Made by a program: the position numbers and the translations under genes. A stretch of DNA of 64,000 nucleotides from Dromaius novaehollandiae (lineage: Eukaryota; Chordata; Aves; Casuariiformes; Dromaiidae), in contig NC_088100.1 of assembly GCF_036370855.1 (NCBI RefSeq), positions 38,948,563 to 39,012,562 of the forward strand, written 5' to 3'. The notes under the pieces were generated by a model, which was given only the letters and a program-made list of their open reading frames with translations, did not search any database and was not told where the DNA came from. Positions 25,001 to 35,015 of this stretch are shown here, piece by piece. Numbering within the stretch: position 1 is the first letter of the stretch; the number at the start of each line of letters is the position of its first letter.

Positions 25001-28000
25001 ATAGCTGTTGGGCTAGAGCGAGTTCATTTCATTTGGCTGCTTCTCGCTTCTTTTAAGTGGCGAGAGGGCAAATCCTGCCAGTGCCACACTGCAGCACTGA
25101 GAGCTCCGACTGCAGCAAACCCTGTGACATTGTGCTGCATTATGCTGAGTGAGCCAGACACTTCTGCTGAGTCCCAGCATTAATGATGTATCAGTGTTTC
25201 ACTAACTCCCATTCTATTAAAAGAAATGACAAGATTGGTGTTCAGCACCGATGTCTCTGTTTCTTATCTGCGTGGAATTTAAAGTGCCCATAACTCAACA
25301 GCAAATGATACTCCTATTTTAAAAAAAGATCGCTGTAACCAGTGGCTGATCCCATTACACATTCTTAGCCCCTTAATGTGTTGCTTTCCCATATGGGTAC
25401 ATTATCCTTTACCATTTGCCAGCGTGGGCCTGGGAGTGGAGTATAATGGGGGAGGGAAATGAAGAAACCCAACCTGCTGTGTGGAGTCACACCTTGCCAC
25501 ATGTACACGGTGGGGCCTCCAGTGGGTGTGCATGTGCCACACACACAAGCACAGACATGTATTTCTTATTCCCCAGGAGATACCAGTGACCCCCCTCACA
25601 TTCATATGACCACTAAGTTTAAAACAGCGTCAGGACTGGAATAAACCAGGGCAAGTTTGGGGTTTTCAGTCTCAAAGACAGACTGGACCGTGGAGCTCTG
25701 CCATTGCTGTCCCTCTGGTGAGGCCATTCCCTACCGAATCCACTAATCCCATGTGATAGCACTGCCCATGTCACAAGGAACAGGGTTCCCAATAGCACAA
25801 AGAGGGGAAAAGACATTAGAAATGCATCCCTCTTTCTCACAATAGTTTTCTTCCAGTGTTCCTGCCATCCATCATGTCCCATCAAGTAGGAAGAGAAAGA
25901 ATCATTCTCTACATAAAATGAAAAACAGGCATTTAATGATACTGCACCTTAGTCAAAACCCAGAGATGGGGAGAAGAGGATGAATGTTTACATGCTCTAA
26001 GAGCATTTCACGTTGGTTAGCTCTAGGCCTCCAAACATACCTGCCTATAGGAAACACTAGGCCCAGGGCTTAAGTGGAATTAGACTGTCTGAATAAGGGT
26101 TGCATTTTTATACACGAGTAGGATGGAACAAAATATGACAACAGCAATAGGACAAGCACAGTTTTTCTTAGCCAAGCTATAGTTTTATAGCCACTGGTAA
26201 TGAGAATAGACTTATCTGCTGATTAAGTTCTGCTCTTTTTTTCCAGAAGAAAAATGGACTTGTATTTATTTTCTTTCTTAGGACCTAATCTGGATCTCAC
26301 TGTATTTACTAAAAAAGATTTCACTCTGCAGAATTGTTGAACCAAGCCTGTTTTCAGGTATGTTAGTGACATCTAAAACACTGTATCAAACCCAAATAAT
26401 GGTGAGGATAGAGAGGCTGGTAAAACCATCTGTGCTGTTATTTGTTCTTTAGAAACTAATGTTCTACTTTCAAATTATAGCATACAATATGCCATATGTA
26501 TCATATCACAAACAAAAAATGTTTGACACCTCAAATTTTAGAGACTACCGCAAGGTTTCCAGTAAAGTACTTACATTTGCACATAGATTTTTATCTACTT
26601 AATTTACGCACACCAATTCCACATGCACATGCAAACTTTATATTCACTTGCAAAAAATGACCAGTTTATCAGCTAAGAAGCCATACATGTAAATAAATGT
26701 CATATGCATATACAGTAAATATCTGTATGCAAATACTAGGCATACACTCAATTTTCAAAACCTGGTCCTATAATTTTATCAAAATCAACATCAGGATGAA
26801 GCTAGGCTATAAAATAATCAAGACTGAACTTTTTCTGTTAATCAGTTTCCTCAGTCCAGCCTCAGTAAGCAGAGGAGCGGTTCCAGGGGTTCCGACCCTG
26901 CCTGTCTCACTAAAGCAAAACTGATATTAAAGATCAAGCCCATTTTCTCCATATACACAATAATTTTCATACTATGCACTATATTTTACTAATAAATAAG
27001 AGGCATCACTGCCTTCACAGAGGCTAGTATGAAGCCAGCTGAGTGTTCTCTGTCCAGATATTCCCATGTCCAAGTGTGATTAGCACTCTCTTGTCAAATT
27101 TAGCTCTAAGCCATTTGTGAACACCTTCTTTGTTTATAGTAGCACAGTCAGATCTGCACAGACCTCTGTGTTTGCTCCTCTGTGTATCCTATTAACAGTG
27201 CATTACATTTCAAGATGTCATACTGCAGAAAGACACAAAAGCACTTTTAATCAATTTCAACCAAACCAAGTGAATTAATTTCACTATGGATAAATACCGC
27301 TTGGTATATATTCTAAGAAAACAAAATTGTGCTTTTAATTATACTGCTGTAATCCACAGTGACTGTGCAAGAATTATTTGTTCCATTGTAATTATACAAC
27401 AATCCCTATAAAAACTGAAGTGTGGCTAAACAGAATGGAACCCTGTAGGTTTTCCTGTATGGTCTGCTTGGAAAGTGATAGATGGAAATAAATAAATCTA
27501 CATTAATCTTGAGAGAAACTTTCAAGCAGCTGAAGATTGACAGAATGCCTAGACATTTTTATTATTGCATGCAAGTAAATAAAAATATATAATTTTTTAT
27601 TTTTGATTCTACTACAATATTCATAGCACAATGTAGCAGATTCTGACTCTCAGCCTTGCTTTACTAAAAGCAGTCCAGAGCTACATATGTAACTCTGAGA
27701 ACAACCTTCAGCTCAGCATTCATGTTTTTTGTTAAACGCTGAAGTACAAAAAGTCTGAAACAAAAGCTGGAATTAAGGCACAGAAGGGAGAAAATTGTTT
27801 TAATTCCATGAGTCAAGAATACAAGAAGGGTCTGCCTCAACCAGACTTTCTGTTGAATTCAAAACCATGCTTTCCACTACTATATTCAAAAACGGTTGTT
27901 AACAGTGTTCTATCAATCCTGCTTGACCAGCTGTTTGCTTAGCGACTGTAGGTAGCTCCTGCTTCTTCGTTTTAGCACGATTAAACTGTAGCTTGCATAG

Positions 28001-29976
28001 CAGTATATGAATGCACTGTTGCTTTTACTCTGTGCACAAACTGAAGAAGGAAAGACAATTATGACAAAGAACAAAATCAATTTTCTAGCCTCTTTTTAAC
28101 AATTTCTAGTCTATATATCAAGGTCACCTGGAATATGGCAAAATGTTAGGTTCTTTTTATTTCCATGGCATCAATGACAATAAGGTATTATTGCAAATAC
28201 AGACATAGGTATTTCTTTCAATAAATAGGACTGCATTACTAAACTACAAGGCCAAGAAGAGTCATTTAGTGTGAAAATATGCAGAGGAAAAACAGCTGTT
28301 AGTCATTATTTTCTCCTTATCCTTTCAACACCTCTGTTTCAGTTTGTTATCTAAGGGGTAAGTCACACTCTCTTCTCAGGACATTTTCTCATTTGGGGCA
28401 GGTAGTAAAAAGAATTCTAAAACAATTAAGGGTCACTGGCCAAAGACATCCCTTCTTAATTTCTTCTTTCGCTGCTCTCACTGAAGATGATAAAACTCAC
28501 TTTTATGCTTTATAAAACAAACAATATTGTTGTTGTACTCAAATGGTTGTTTGTCCGTGCTAATATGATGGAAGATGTTTCTGATTTTCCTTAGACAAAT
28601 AACTTAGCCTTTATTTTTTAATTTGTGTACAGCCTGTTTTATATTTCTTGAAAGAGAAATACCAGCTACGAAAATTATTGCTCTCAGTTTATTTAGGCAA
28701 AAGAAAAATCTGACATCAGACAGTTTTTAAACATCTATTTTACACTTTACCTCACTTGACAAGGTTTCACATTAGCCATTTGGAAATAGAAGAAAAATGG
28801 ATACAATCTGGCTTATGAACTCCCCTTATTGCATAAGCTATTTTGCTCCATTCCCCATTCTCTATTACCCTGCAACTGTAAGATGAGCATTTACTAGCAG
28901 TCTGAGCCTTTTGTTCACTGATTTGAACTAATGTGACTCTAAACCACAGTGAAAAAAAGGGCAGGAAAAACGCAAACAACATTATACGTCACAGTGCAGC
29001 AAAATTACTTTGGAAATCTTATTCTTTTAAATGTTTGACTTAACCCCAAAGTCCTAAAAATATATTTTATTTTAGTAAGTCCTAAAGTCATAATGGTTGC
29101 CAGTTTTTCCAAGTGAGTAAATGGCAGAACCCACTTGGGTTGACAGAACAGATCTGCTGATCAGGTCAGAATATATCACAGCATGCACAAGCCTAAAAGC
29201 CTGCCCCTTTCCATCTATTTATTTCATAGTAAGAGACTGTTTTTCTTCAGAAAGGCAATTCAGTCTGTATCTGGTTTTGACCTGATCCAAAAAAATGCTC
29301 TTCGCATATTTAATTACATTTATTATGTTTCCCACTCAACTTCTAATATGTACCATTTTTACAACTGGCACTGCTAATACTGCTCTCTATTTAGCGAACT
29401 AGATTTTGCTGAAGATATTGTGGAGACGGTACAAGGAACCATCTATGTGCAGCTACTCTTGGGCAGTGCTAAGGCAGACACACTGCTAATGGCTAAGCTC
29501 AAACAGGCCAGATGCTATGCTAGAGGGTACCATGCCCTGGACTAATGTGACTCTTTAATGGACCAATAAATTGACTGGGATTGAAACACGACTTCAGAAT
29601 CTAGGCCATCTTGATCCCACCATCCTTCCTAGCTTCCCCAGGGCTGTGATTATTATTATTTACTAGCTCTTTTATATGATCACTACCTTTTTTTCTGTCC
29701 CCCCCCCCCCACGAGAGATTGCAGCCTCAGAAAAAAATGAGACACCTTCCAGAAATAAAAATAAGCTCCCTAAATACTGGGGAACAAGGAAATGGCATGA
29801 GTTTGGCCTAAACCATGTGCACATAGGAACAACATCTGATGCTAGCAGTGGAATAAATTATCAGGACCACATGACAAAGAATCAACAAAGGCACATTTCC
29901 TTGGTAAAAATACCCTGTGAATAAAAAGCCACTAGGCTAACTAAAGAAAATGAGGTTATCCTAGGGAGAATATGTC
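22033..29976. other. Upstream gene desert, segment 6
   Basis: No gene is seen. A pyrimidine-rich, GC-richer portion lies at about 22880-23850 with overlapping chance ORFs on both strands. From 24200 to 29900 the sequence is AT-rich and looks unique, with a 12-C run at 29699-29710. Long AT-rich unique sequence upstream of a developmental gene is where distal enhancers would be expected, but nothing specific can be proved. Confidence 0.6.
29699..29710. repeat. Poly-C tract (12 C)
   Basis: An uninterrupted C run, simple sequence about 300 bp before the RIPPLY2 CpG island. Confidence 0.9.
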
Positions 29977-30657
29977 ATGGAGTGTATCGGGAGGTGGCAT
30001 CTTAGGAAATCAGGTCCCCCAGAAGTGTCATTTCCCCCACTACCCCAGGGCGAAACTCCCTTGTCTGTGTCTGAGCACCCTGCGCGAGGCTTCGGGGATT
30101 ATCCCCACCTCACGGTAAAGCACCTCTCATCAAAGCCCCGCTGCGGCAGAGCAGATGAACCCCGCAAGCTCCCGCCTGGGCTGCCCGGAAAGCGGCCGAT
30201 GCTAATAGAAACCAGCAGGCAACCCTGGGGCCGAGCGTTTCGCGGCGCAGTCACGCCGGCAGAGGCTTGCGCGGGGCCGCGGGTACCCGGGGCCTCGGTT
30301 CCCCGGGGGCGTTTCGATGCTGCTGCTGCAGGGGAGAAACAAGCGCATTTCCAGCAACAAAAGGCTGCGCTGGCGGCGGCCGAGCCCCCGCCGGGGCAGC
30401 GCGGCCGGTGCACGGGCAGCGCGGGACAGCGCCCGCCGCCTCGGTTCCCACACGGGCTCCCCTCCGGACAGCGGCCATGTGTCTGCCCAAGTGTTATTAA
30501 CACCGACGTGCCAAATCTCCCCCCGGGCCATTTGGGGCATGCACGCGTCCGCGCTCCGTGTTTACACAGCGGCGCCTTCACGCGCAGCCTTTTTTGTTTA
30601 TCGCGCTGGCAAATGAGCCGGGGGAGGTGGGCTCCGCCGCGCTCATCAGCCGCGGAG

Positions 30658-30665
30658 TATAAAAG
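30658..30665 (+). promoter_or_regulatory. RIPPLY2: RIPPLY2 TATA box
   Basis: TATAAAAG in an otherwise GC-rich sequence places transcription start near 30685-30695, leaving a 5' UTR of roughly 70 nt before the ATG at 30760. A TATA box inside a CpG island suits a sharply pulsed developmental gene. The start position is inferred. Confidence 0.8.
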
Positions 30666-30759
30666 CCTCCGGGCCCGGGCAGGCAGGGCGAGGTGAGCGG
30701 CGGCGGTTCTCCTGGCTGAGGCGCGGCAGCGGCGCTGCCTCTGCGCGGATCGGCGGAGC

Positions 30760-30839
30760 ATGGAGGGCGAACGGGTGTGCTGCGGCTGCCCGCCCTTGGC
30801 GGCGCTGCCCTCCCGCAGCTGCTCCAAGGGCCCGCACGG
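30760..30839 (+). CDS. RIPPLY2: RIPPLY2 coding exon 1
   Basis: It encodes residues 1-26 plus two bases of Gly27, a Cys/Pro-rich leader (MEGERVCCGCPPLAALPSRS...). The donor is CACGG|GTACGC. The leader has no recognisable domain. Confidence 0.88.
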
Positions 30840-33344
30840 GTACGCGCCCCCCTCCCCCTCTCCTCCTGCCGCCGCGCGCCAACGACCCGGCCCTAACGGC
30901 CGCGCGCGCTAACGGCCCGGCCCTAACGGTGCTGCCCTTGCTCCGCAGGTCTGCGCCCTTCTGGAGACCCTGGGTGCCCGCGCAGGGCGAGGCGGGCCGG
31001 CGGCCCGGCACCGGGCCCGCTGTGGTGAGTGTGGATGAGGGGGGACGGGGCTCCGCGGAGCGCGCATCATCCGCGCGTTTGTAACGCAGCTCCATGGCTG
31101 CGTGTGTGGGGTGTCGGCGCCGAGGTGGGGAAGGGACTTGCCGAGGTTGAGCCCCCTGAGGGTGGGTGCCGAGGACGTGATCTCTGCTCTCTCGCCCCCA
31201 GGCTCACAGCCCCTGCGGGCTGGCGGAAGCCTCCCGAAAGCTGGCGCAGTACACGCACCCCGTCAGGTAAGTGGCTGTGCCGGGCTGCCTCGGGCGGGCT
31301 TCTGCGGGGCAGCGCTGCTGCCGCTCCCTCATCGCTGCTGCCTGGGGTGGTCTGCAGCCGGAGGGAAAAGCCTCCTGCTCGGCAGTGCTGGGCTAGCAAA
31401 GCGCTTGAGACCATATCTATATTTTCAAATATTTATATAGCTATTTAAGTGCCTTCAGAGGGATGTGGGGGTCCAGATTCCTTTGAACTGACAGGCCCTT
31501 GAGCAAATGATTGCCAGCACTTGTGGGTTTACCTGATCTTTAAGATGCTCAGGTGCTTCTGTGGTTTGGGACCTAGACAGTTACACAGTGATTATGGATA
31601 TTTCTTTTTGTGATGGCAGGGCTGGCTGAAGCACCTTGCTGCTCATTCCTGTACCCTGGAGGAGAAAAATATAAGGAGGGGGAGGGATATTGGAGAATTG
31701 TGTTAGTTCATGGGCTGTTTCATTGTGTAACTCTGAATGTCTGTGCCTGCACCTGTTTCCTTGCACTGGGAGGGAGGAAGTGGCAGGAAAGGACATGCTC
31801 TGATAGAGCCAGCACTGCCAAGAGAAACACTTGTAATTGCTGCTTTAATGATGAAGGTAATAGTATCTGCATCTGTAAACTACTTAATTGCAAGATGACT
31901 TTGGATACTTTGCAAGCAGAACTCATAAGCCATGAACCAAGCAGAACAATACTGTCAGTTCTGATGAAGACAAAGAAAATGAGTAGGGTTGATTCTAGCT
32001 GAATACAGATTCAGCTAGTACTAGAAGGTGGTTGCAAGGTGGCGGATCTAATAACACAGGTTCTTATTTCAGATAAGATGCAGGTCTCTCCCAATCTAGG
32101 CTCTGATCCCTTAAATGCTGAGGTGTATGCTACCTAAACAATTGTACTGACTGACTTCACTGACTGCTTATGTGCTTAGAGGTATGGGTGAATGCTGCAG
32201 GGAACACTGGGAGTGAAGAAATCTTATGAAGCAAGTATCAGTTACTCAGTACTGCAAAGGAGGTAGTGTTGCAACAGTAACTGAGAAAGCATTCTTGTAC
32301 TTGCTAGAAAACCATCCAGGTCTGTAACTTGATGTATTTCTACTATGAACAATCTGTTTTTAATTGCTTTTGTCACAACTTGCTAGCTTCTAATCTCTGG
32401 AGGTTTCCATTGTGTATTTCTTCCTGACAGCTACTTTCAAACTGTAAGCAAAAGAGGCTGCTAGTTGAAAAGAAACAGGAAATATGGATTATTGGTTGGG
32501 TAATATTATCTCACTATCTGATAGCCCTTGCTAAACAGTGATGATATCAGCAATTTGTGTGTTAATTTCTGGGTAGAACACAGAAGCTACTTTGAAAACT
32601 AGAGCCATGGGGCATCTTTAAGAAGTGAAGCAGATAATTCTTCTTGGTGAGATAGGACTTTGGTGAAATATCAAGGCCTGATCCTCTTGATGCTAATCTT
32701 GGTCACTATCATTCCTTTCCACTTTGAGTCTTGCCTTAGACCACTGTAAACCAGACCCATGATCTGACCCTCAACAACAAAAGCGCTAATTTAATCCAAA
32801 TGTATTAGGGATCCTGATCAACACCTGTTAAACTTCCTGGGAGTTGTTCCTATGAGGTCATCTGGAGTATTTGGATCAGGTCCCAGGAATCCTATTAAGG
32901 TACTAGTGGTAAGTTTTAGAGATGCAGTGGATCTCGGGCTTTAGAGTAGTTTTGCTAGAAAACTAGGTCTAAGTGCATTTTTGCCTTTTCAGATGAAAAC
33001 ACAGAATCCAGAGAATATTTTTATATTAAAGTAGAAAGTAGCTTAGTGATGACAGAATGTGGGGGAAAATTCATGTGGGAAGCTGTCTGCTAGATAAATA
33101 GAACTTCGCTACTTCTCATCTGTCAGCCTCCAAGTAGAATATGTAATAACAAATAAACCTATTGTATACTTGTTTCAGACTATTTTGGCCCAAATCAAGG
33201 TGCTATGATTACTTATATCAGGAAGCTGAAGCACTTCTGAAAAACTTTCCAGTTCAAGCTACAATTTCCTTTTATGAAGACTCAGATAGTGAAGAGGAGG
33301 ATGATGAACTAGAACAAGATTCAAGAATGGAATCGGATTGCTGA
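30760..33344 (+). CDS. RIPPLY2: Ripply transcriptional repressor 2, complete, 4 exons
   Basis: Join 30760-30839, 30949-31024, 31202-31266, 33179-33344 gives a 128-residue protein, the same length as human RIPPLY2. The family acts in the nucleus. Its WRPW motif recruits Groucho/TLE co-repressors, and the Ripply homology domain binds T-box factors such as TBX6, ending their activity at the segmenting front of the presomitic mesoderm. Seen here: FWRPWVP at residues 31-37, the Ripply domain from about H71 (HPVRLFWPKSRCYDYLYQEA) through ATISFYEDSDSE near 101-112, and an acidic Glu/Asp tail to C128. The start has a good context (A at -3, G at +4) and lies about 100 bp after a TATA box. All introns are GT-AG: 109, 177 and 1912 nt. 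The N-terminus before WRPW is shorter and more Cys-rich than in human. Identification by family motifs and synteny with CYB5R4 is very secure; the first 26 residues rest on ORF and context only. Confidence 0.96.
30949..31024 (+). CDS. RIPPLY2: RIPPLY2 coding exon 2 (WRPW motif)
   Basis: The acceptor is CTCCGCAG and the donor GTGAGT. It encodes FWRPWVP, the Groucho/TLE-binding tetrapeptide and flanks, followed by a Gly/Arg/Pro linker. It ends in phase 0 after residue 52. Confidence 0.93.
31202..31266 (+). CDS. RIPPLY2: RIPPLY2 coding exon 3
   Basis: The acceptor is CGCCCCCAG and the donor CAG|GTAAGT. It encodes residues 53-73 and starts the Ripply homology domain with KLAQYTHPV. The codon for R74 is split AG|A across the intron. 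Confidence 0.93.
31267..33178 (+). other. RIPPLY2: RIPPLY2 intron 3
   Basis: The intron is 1912 nt with donor GTAAGT and acceptor TTGTTTCAG. The first 150 nt belong to the CpG island and the rest is ordinary AT-leaning sequence. I see no further exon and no clearly classifiable repeat. Confidence 0.85.
33179..33344 (+). CDS. RIPPLY2: RIPPLY2 coding exon 4 (Ripply domain and acidic tail)
   Basis: The acceptor is TTGTTTCAG. It encodes LFWPKSRCYDYLYQEAEALL and the rest of the conserved domain, then a Ser/Asp/Glu-rich tail ending in TGC TGA. This is the most conserved part against vertebrate RIPPLY2. Confidence 0.97.
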
Positions 33345-33450
33345 TTGCAAGAAAGGCCAAGGCTACTTCCAAGACATCTTAATTTAAACATAATATAAAA
33401 ATGTATTATAGTATTTTTAAAGATAATTTATTTGTATGTAAGTTATTCTT

Positions 33451-33456
33451 AATAAA
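33451..33456 (+). terminator. RIPPLY2: RIPPLY2 poly(A) signal
   Basis: AATAAA lies 107 nt after the stop codon, followed by T/GT-rich sequence (TGTTTTGTAATTTT) suitable as the downstream element. The predicted 3' UTR is short, about 130 nt, which would suit a rapidly turned-over segmentation transcript. The cleavage site is inferred. Confidence 0.75.
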
Positions 33457-33793
33457 ACCAAAATGTTTTGTAATTTTATATGAACCTTTTATTTTGTTCT
33501 AGTTCTCTCCCATTTCTAGGCAGGGAGGGTGACTAACTTCTTCACACTAAGGAAATATTATATTTGAGTTCTAGGCCCTGTATGTTGTAGACTATAAACT
33601 TGGGCACTGATTCTAAGAGCAGAGATCTGGCTGTCTTGCTTTAAATGGTTCTGTGGTTATGTGACTTCTTCCATACCTAAGGAAACAAGGATGGGTTTTT
33701 TTCATGGTATAGTAGGGCCAAAGTAGAGGCACATCAAAGAATCAGTTTGGATCAAGTATATTGTGCCTGCTGTTATAACAGGGTTTCAAGCAC

Positions 33794-33823
33794 TGTGTGT
33801 GTGTGGTGGTGGGGGGGGGGGGG
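33794..33823 (+). repeat. (GT)n and poly-G tract
   Basis: Alternating GT/GGT is followed by an uninterrupted run of 13 G. It is simple sequence, likely length-polymorphic and error-prone in assembly. Confidence 0.9.
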
Positions 33824-34339
33824 AAGACAAGCAGTACAGCTATTCTCCACCTGGAGAGGAGGGTCCAAATTTTACTTAAAAATATGACAATTTGATTTAA
33901 CAGTTCTAAGGCAAACCCTTTATTCAGTCATAAGCAAGATCTCATGTACATGAGCTGTACTGTTAAATGTAAATGCCCTGTGAAATTGTTAATTTTGTGT
34001 GTGAACTGGACATCAAGAAGTGGTGGTGGTGGGGTGGTTACTATAATCAAAGCAAAGTCTGGACTATATCGGTAATACAAAGAAGGAGCTGCAGCAACTA
34101 CAGTAATAATAATCCAGGCCAATGCCCCTAAAAGGACAGATCCAAAATTTTAATTCAAATACTGCTGTCTAGTACAGCCTATTTATATACCACAAATCAT
34201 CCTTGCGTGACCCCTGCTGTGGTGTGTGGGGTCTAGCCTTGCAGCAGCCCCGAAGGACTTGCCCCAGCGCATGCACCCAGAGCATGCCTGACACGGCATG
34301 GCAGGAAGGAGCAAATCCATTGCAAGCAGCAGGTAGGAC

Positions 34340-34570
34340 TTTACATTCAAAATACAGGCAGCAGTTATAATTATATTATCATATAGTATACAATATATTT
34401 ACACATTACTATATATGTTAGATTGTAATTCTGTATTGTGTGTTATATATAACTATATATTCTAGATATACATATTTTCAGATATTAGTTATAATTGCAC
34501 ATATTTTTATTTTATGTATCATCTTATAGATATAATATCTATTATATATAATTGCATTATCTATTATAAT
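34340..34570. repeat. AT-rich low-complexity tract
   Basis: About 230 bp composed almost wholly of A and T with TATATA and ATTATA words. It sits immediately upstream of the CYB5R4 CpG island. Confidence 0.8.
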
Positions 34571-34940
34571 CCCTCTTTTAATAGTTTCAGGGTTTGAGCG
34601 CCGCACCTGAGGTCAGGAGAGCGAGCTGTAAAGCTAACTTCGGTGCAACGGCATACGAGCCACCCAGGAACAATCCTCACCGGCTGCGCTTCGCCCTTGT
34701 CCTTAGCACCCGCCATGGGAACCGCGCCGCGGCATCACCCCTCGGGCCGAGAGGGCAGCGCGGACGGTCAAACCGCCGCGCTCGGCCGCCGCCGCTTCGG
34801 AGCGAGCGGCTGCGTCACGCGGCACCGCCGCGCCCGGGGCGGCGCTGCGCACCTGCACGCCCCGCCCCCCGCGCCGCGCGTGCGCCGTTTGCCGCGCGCC
34901 CGGCGCCCGCAGGCCGCGGCGCGGTGCGGTGGGCAGCACG

Positions 34941-35015
34941 ATGCTGAACGTGCCGCCGCCGGCCTTCCCCGCCCCCCGCTCCCAGCAGCGCGCGGCGGCG
35001 GGCGGCCGCAGCAAG
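34941..35015 (+). CDS. CYB5R4: CYB5R4 coding exon 1
   Basis: It encodes residues 1-25, [20 protein letters not shown] then GGRSK, and ends in phase 0 with donor AAG|GTAGGG. The N-terminus closely parallels human NCB5OR, which supports this start. Confidence 0.95.

Larger units (their letters stand above)
30010..31420. promoter_or_regulatory. RIPPLY2: CpG island over the RIPPLY2 promoter and exons 1-3
   Basis: There is an abrupt change from AT-rich flank to GC-rich, CpG-dense sequence, fading out after 31400. It contains a LEF/TCF-like ATCAAAG (30129-30135), a 13-bp palindrome GTGTTATTAACAC (30491-30503), and two E-boxes of the CAAATG type in opposite orientation (30529-30534 and 30610-30615). 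Long ORFs on both strands here reflect a scarcity of stop codons in GC-rich DNA, not genes. Confidence 0.75.
33480..34590. other. RIPPLY2-CYB5R4 intergenic spacer
   Basis: No gene is seen. It holds a (GT)n run followed by 13 G (33794-33823), a GGT-rich patch near 34020-34038, and a strongly AT-rich low-complexity tract at about 34340-34570 (TATATA/ATTATA) just before CpG-rich sequence begins. Confidence 0.7.

Noticed and set aside
1-30000. A possible SNAP91 exon, the expected left-hand neighbour in the human order
   Set aside because: I looked for the start of the SNAP91 (AP180) coding region on the minus strand and saw no matching exon. In human the gap to SNAP91 is far larger than 30 kb.
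30099-30827. A 242-codon minus-strand ORF and a 239-codon plus-strand ORF (29977-30696) over the RIPPLY2 promoter
   Set aside because: Both lie in CpG-rich DNA where stop codons are scarce. Composition is Arg/Pro/Ala/Gly-rich, several frames are open at once, and no domain is recognisable.
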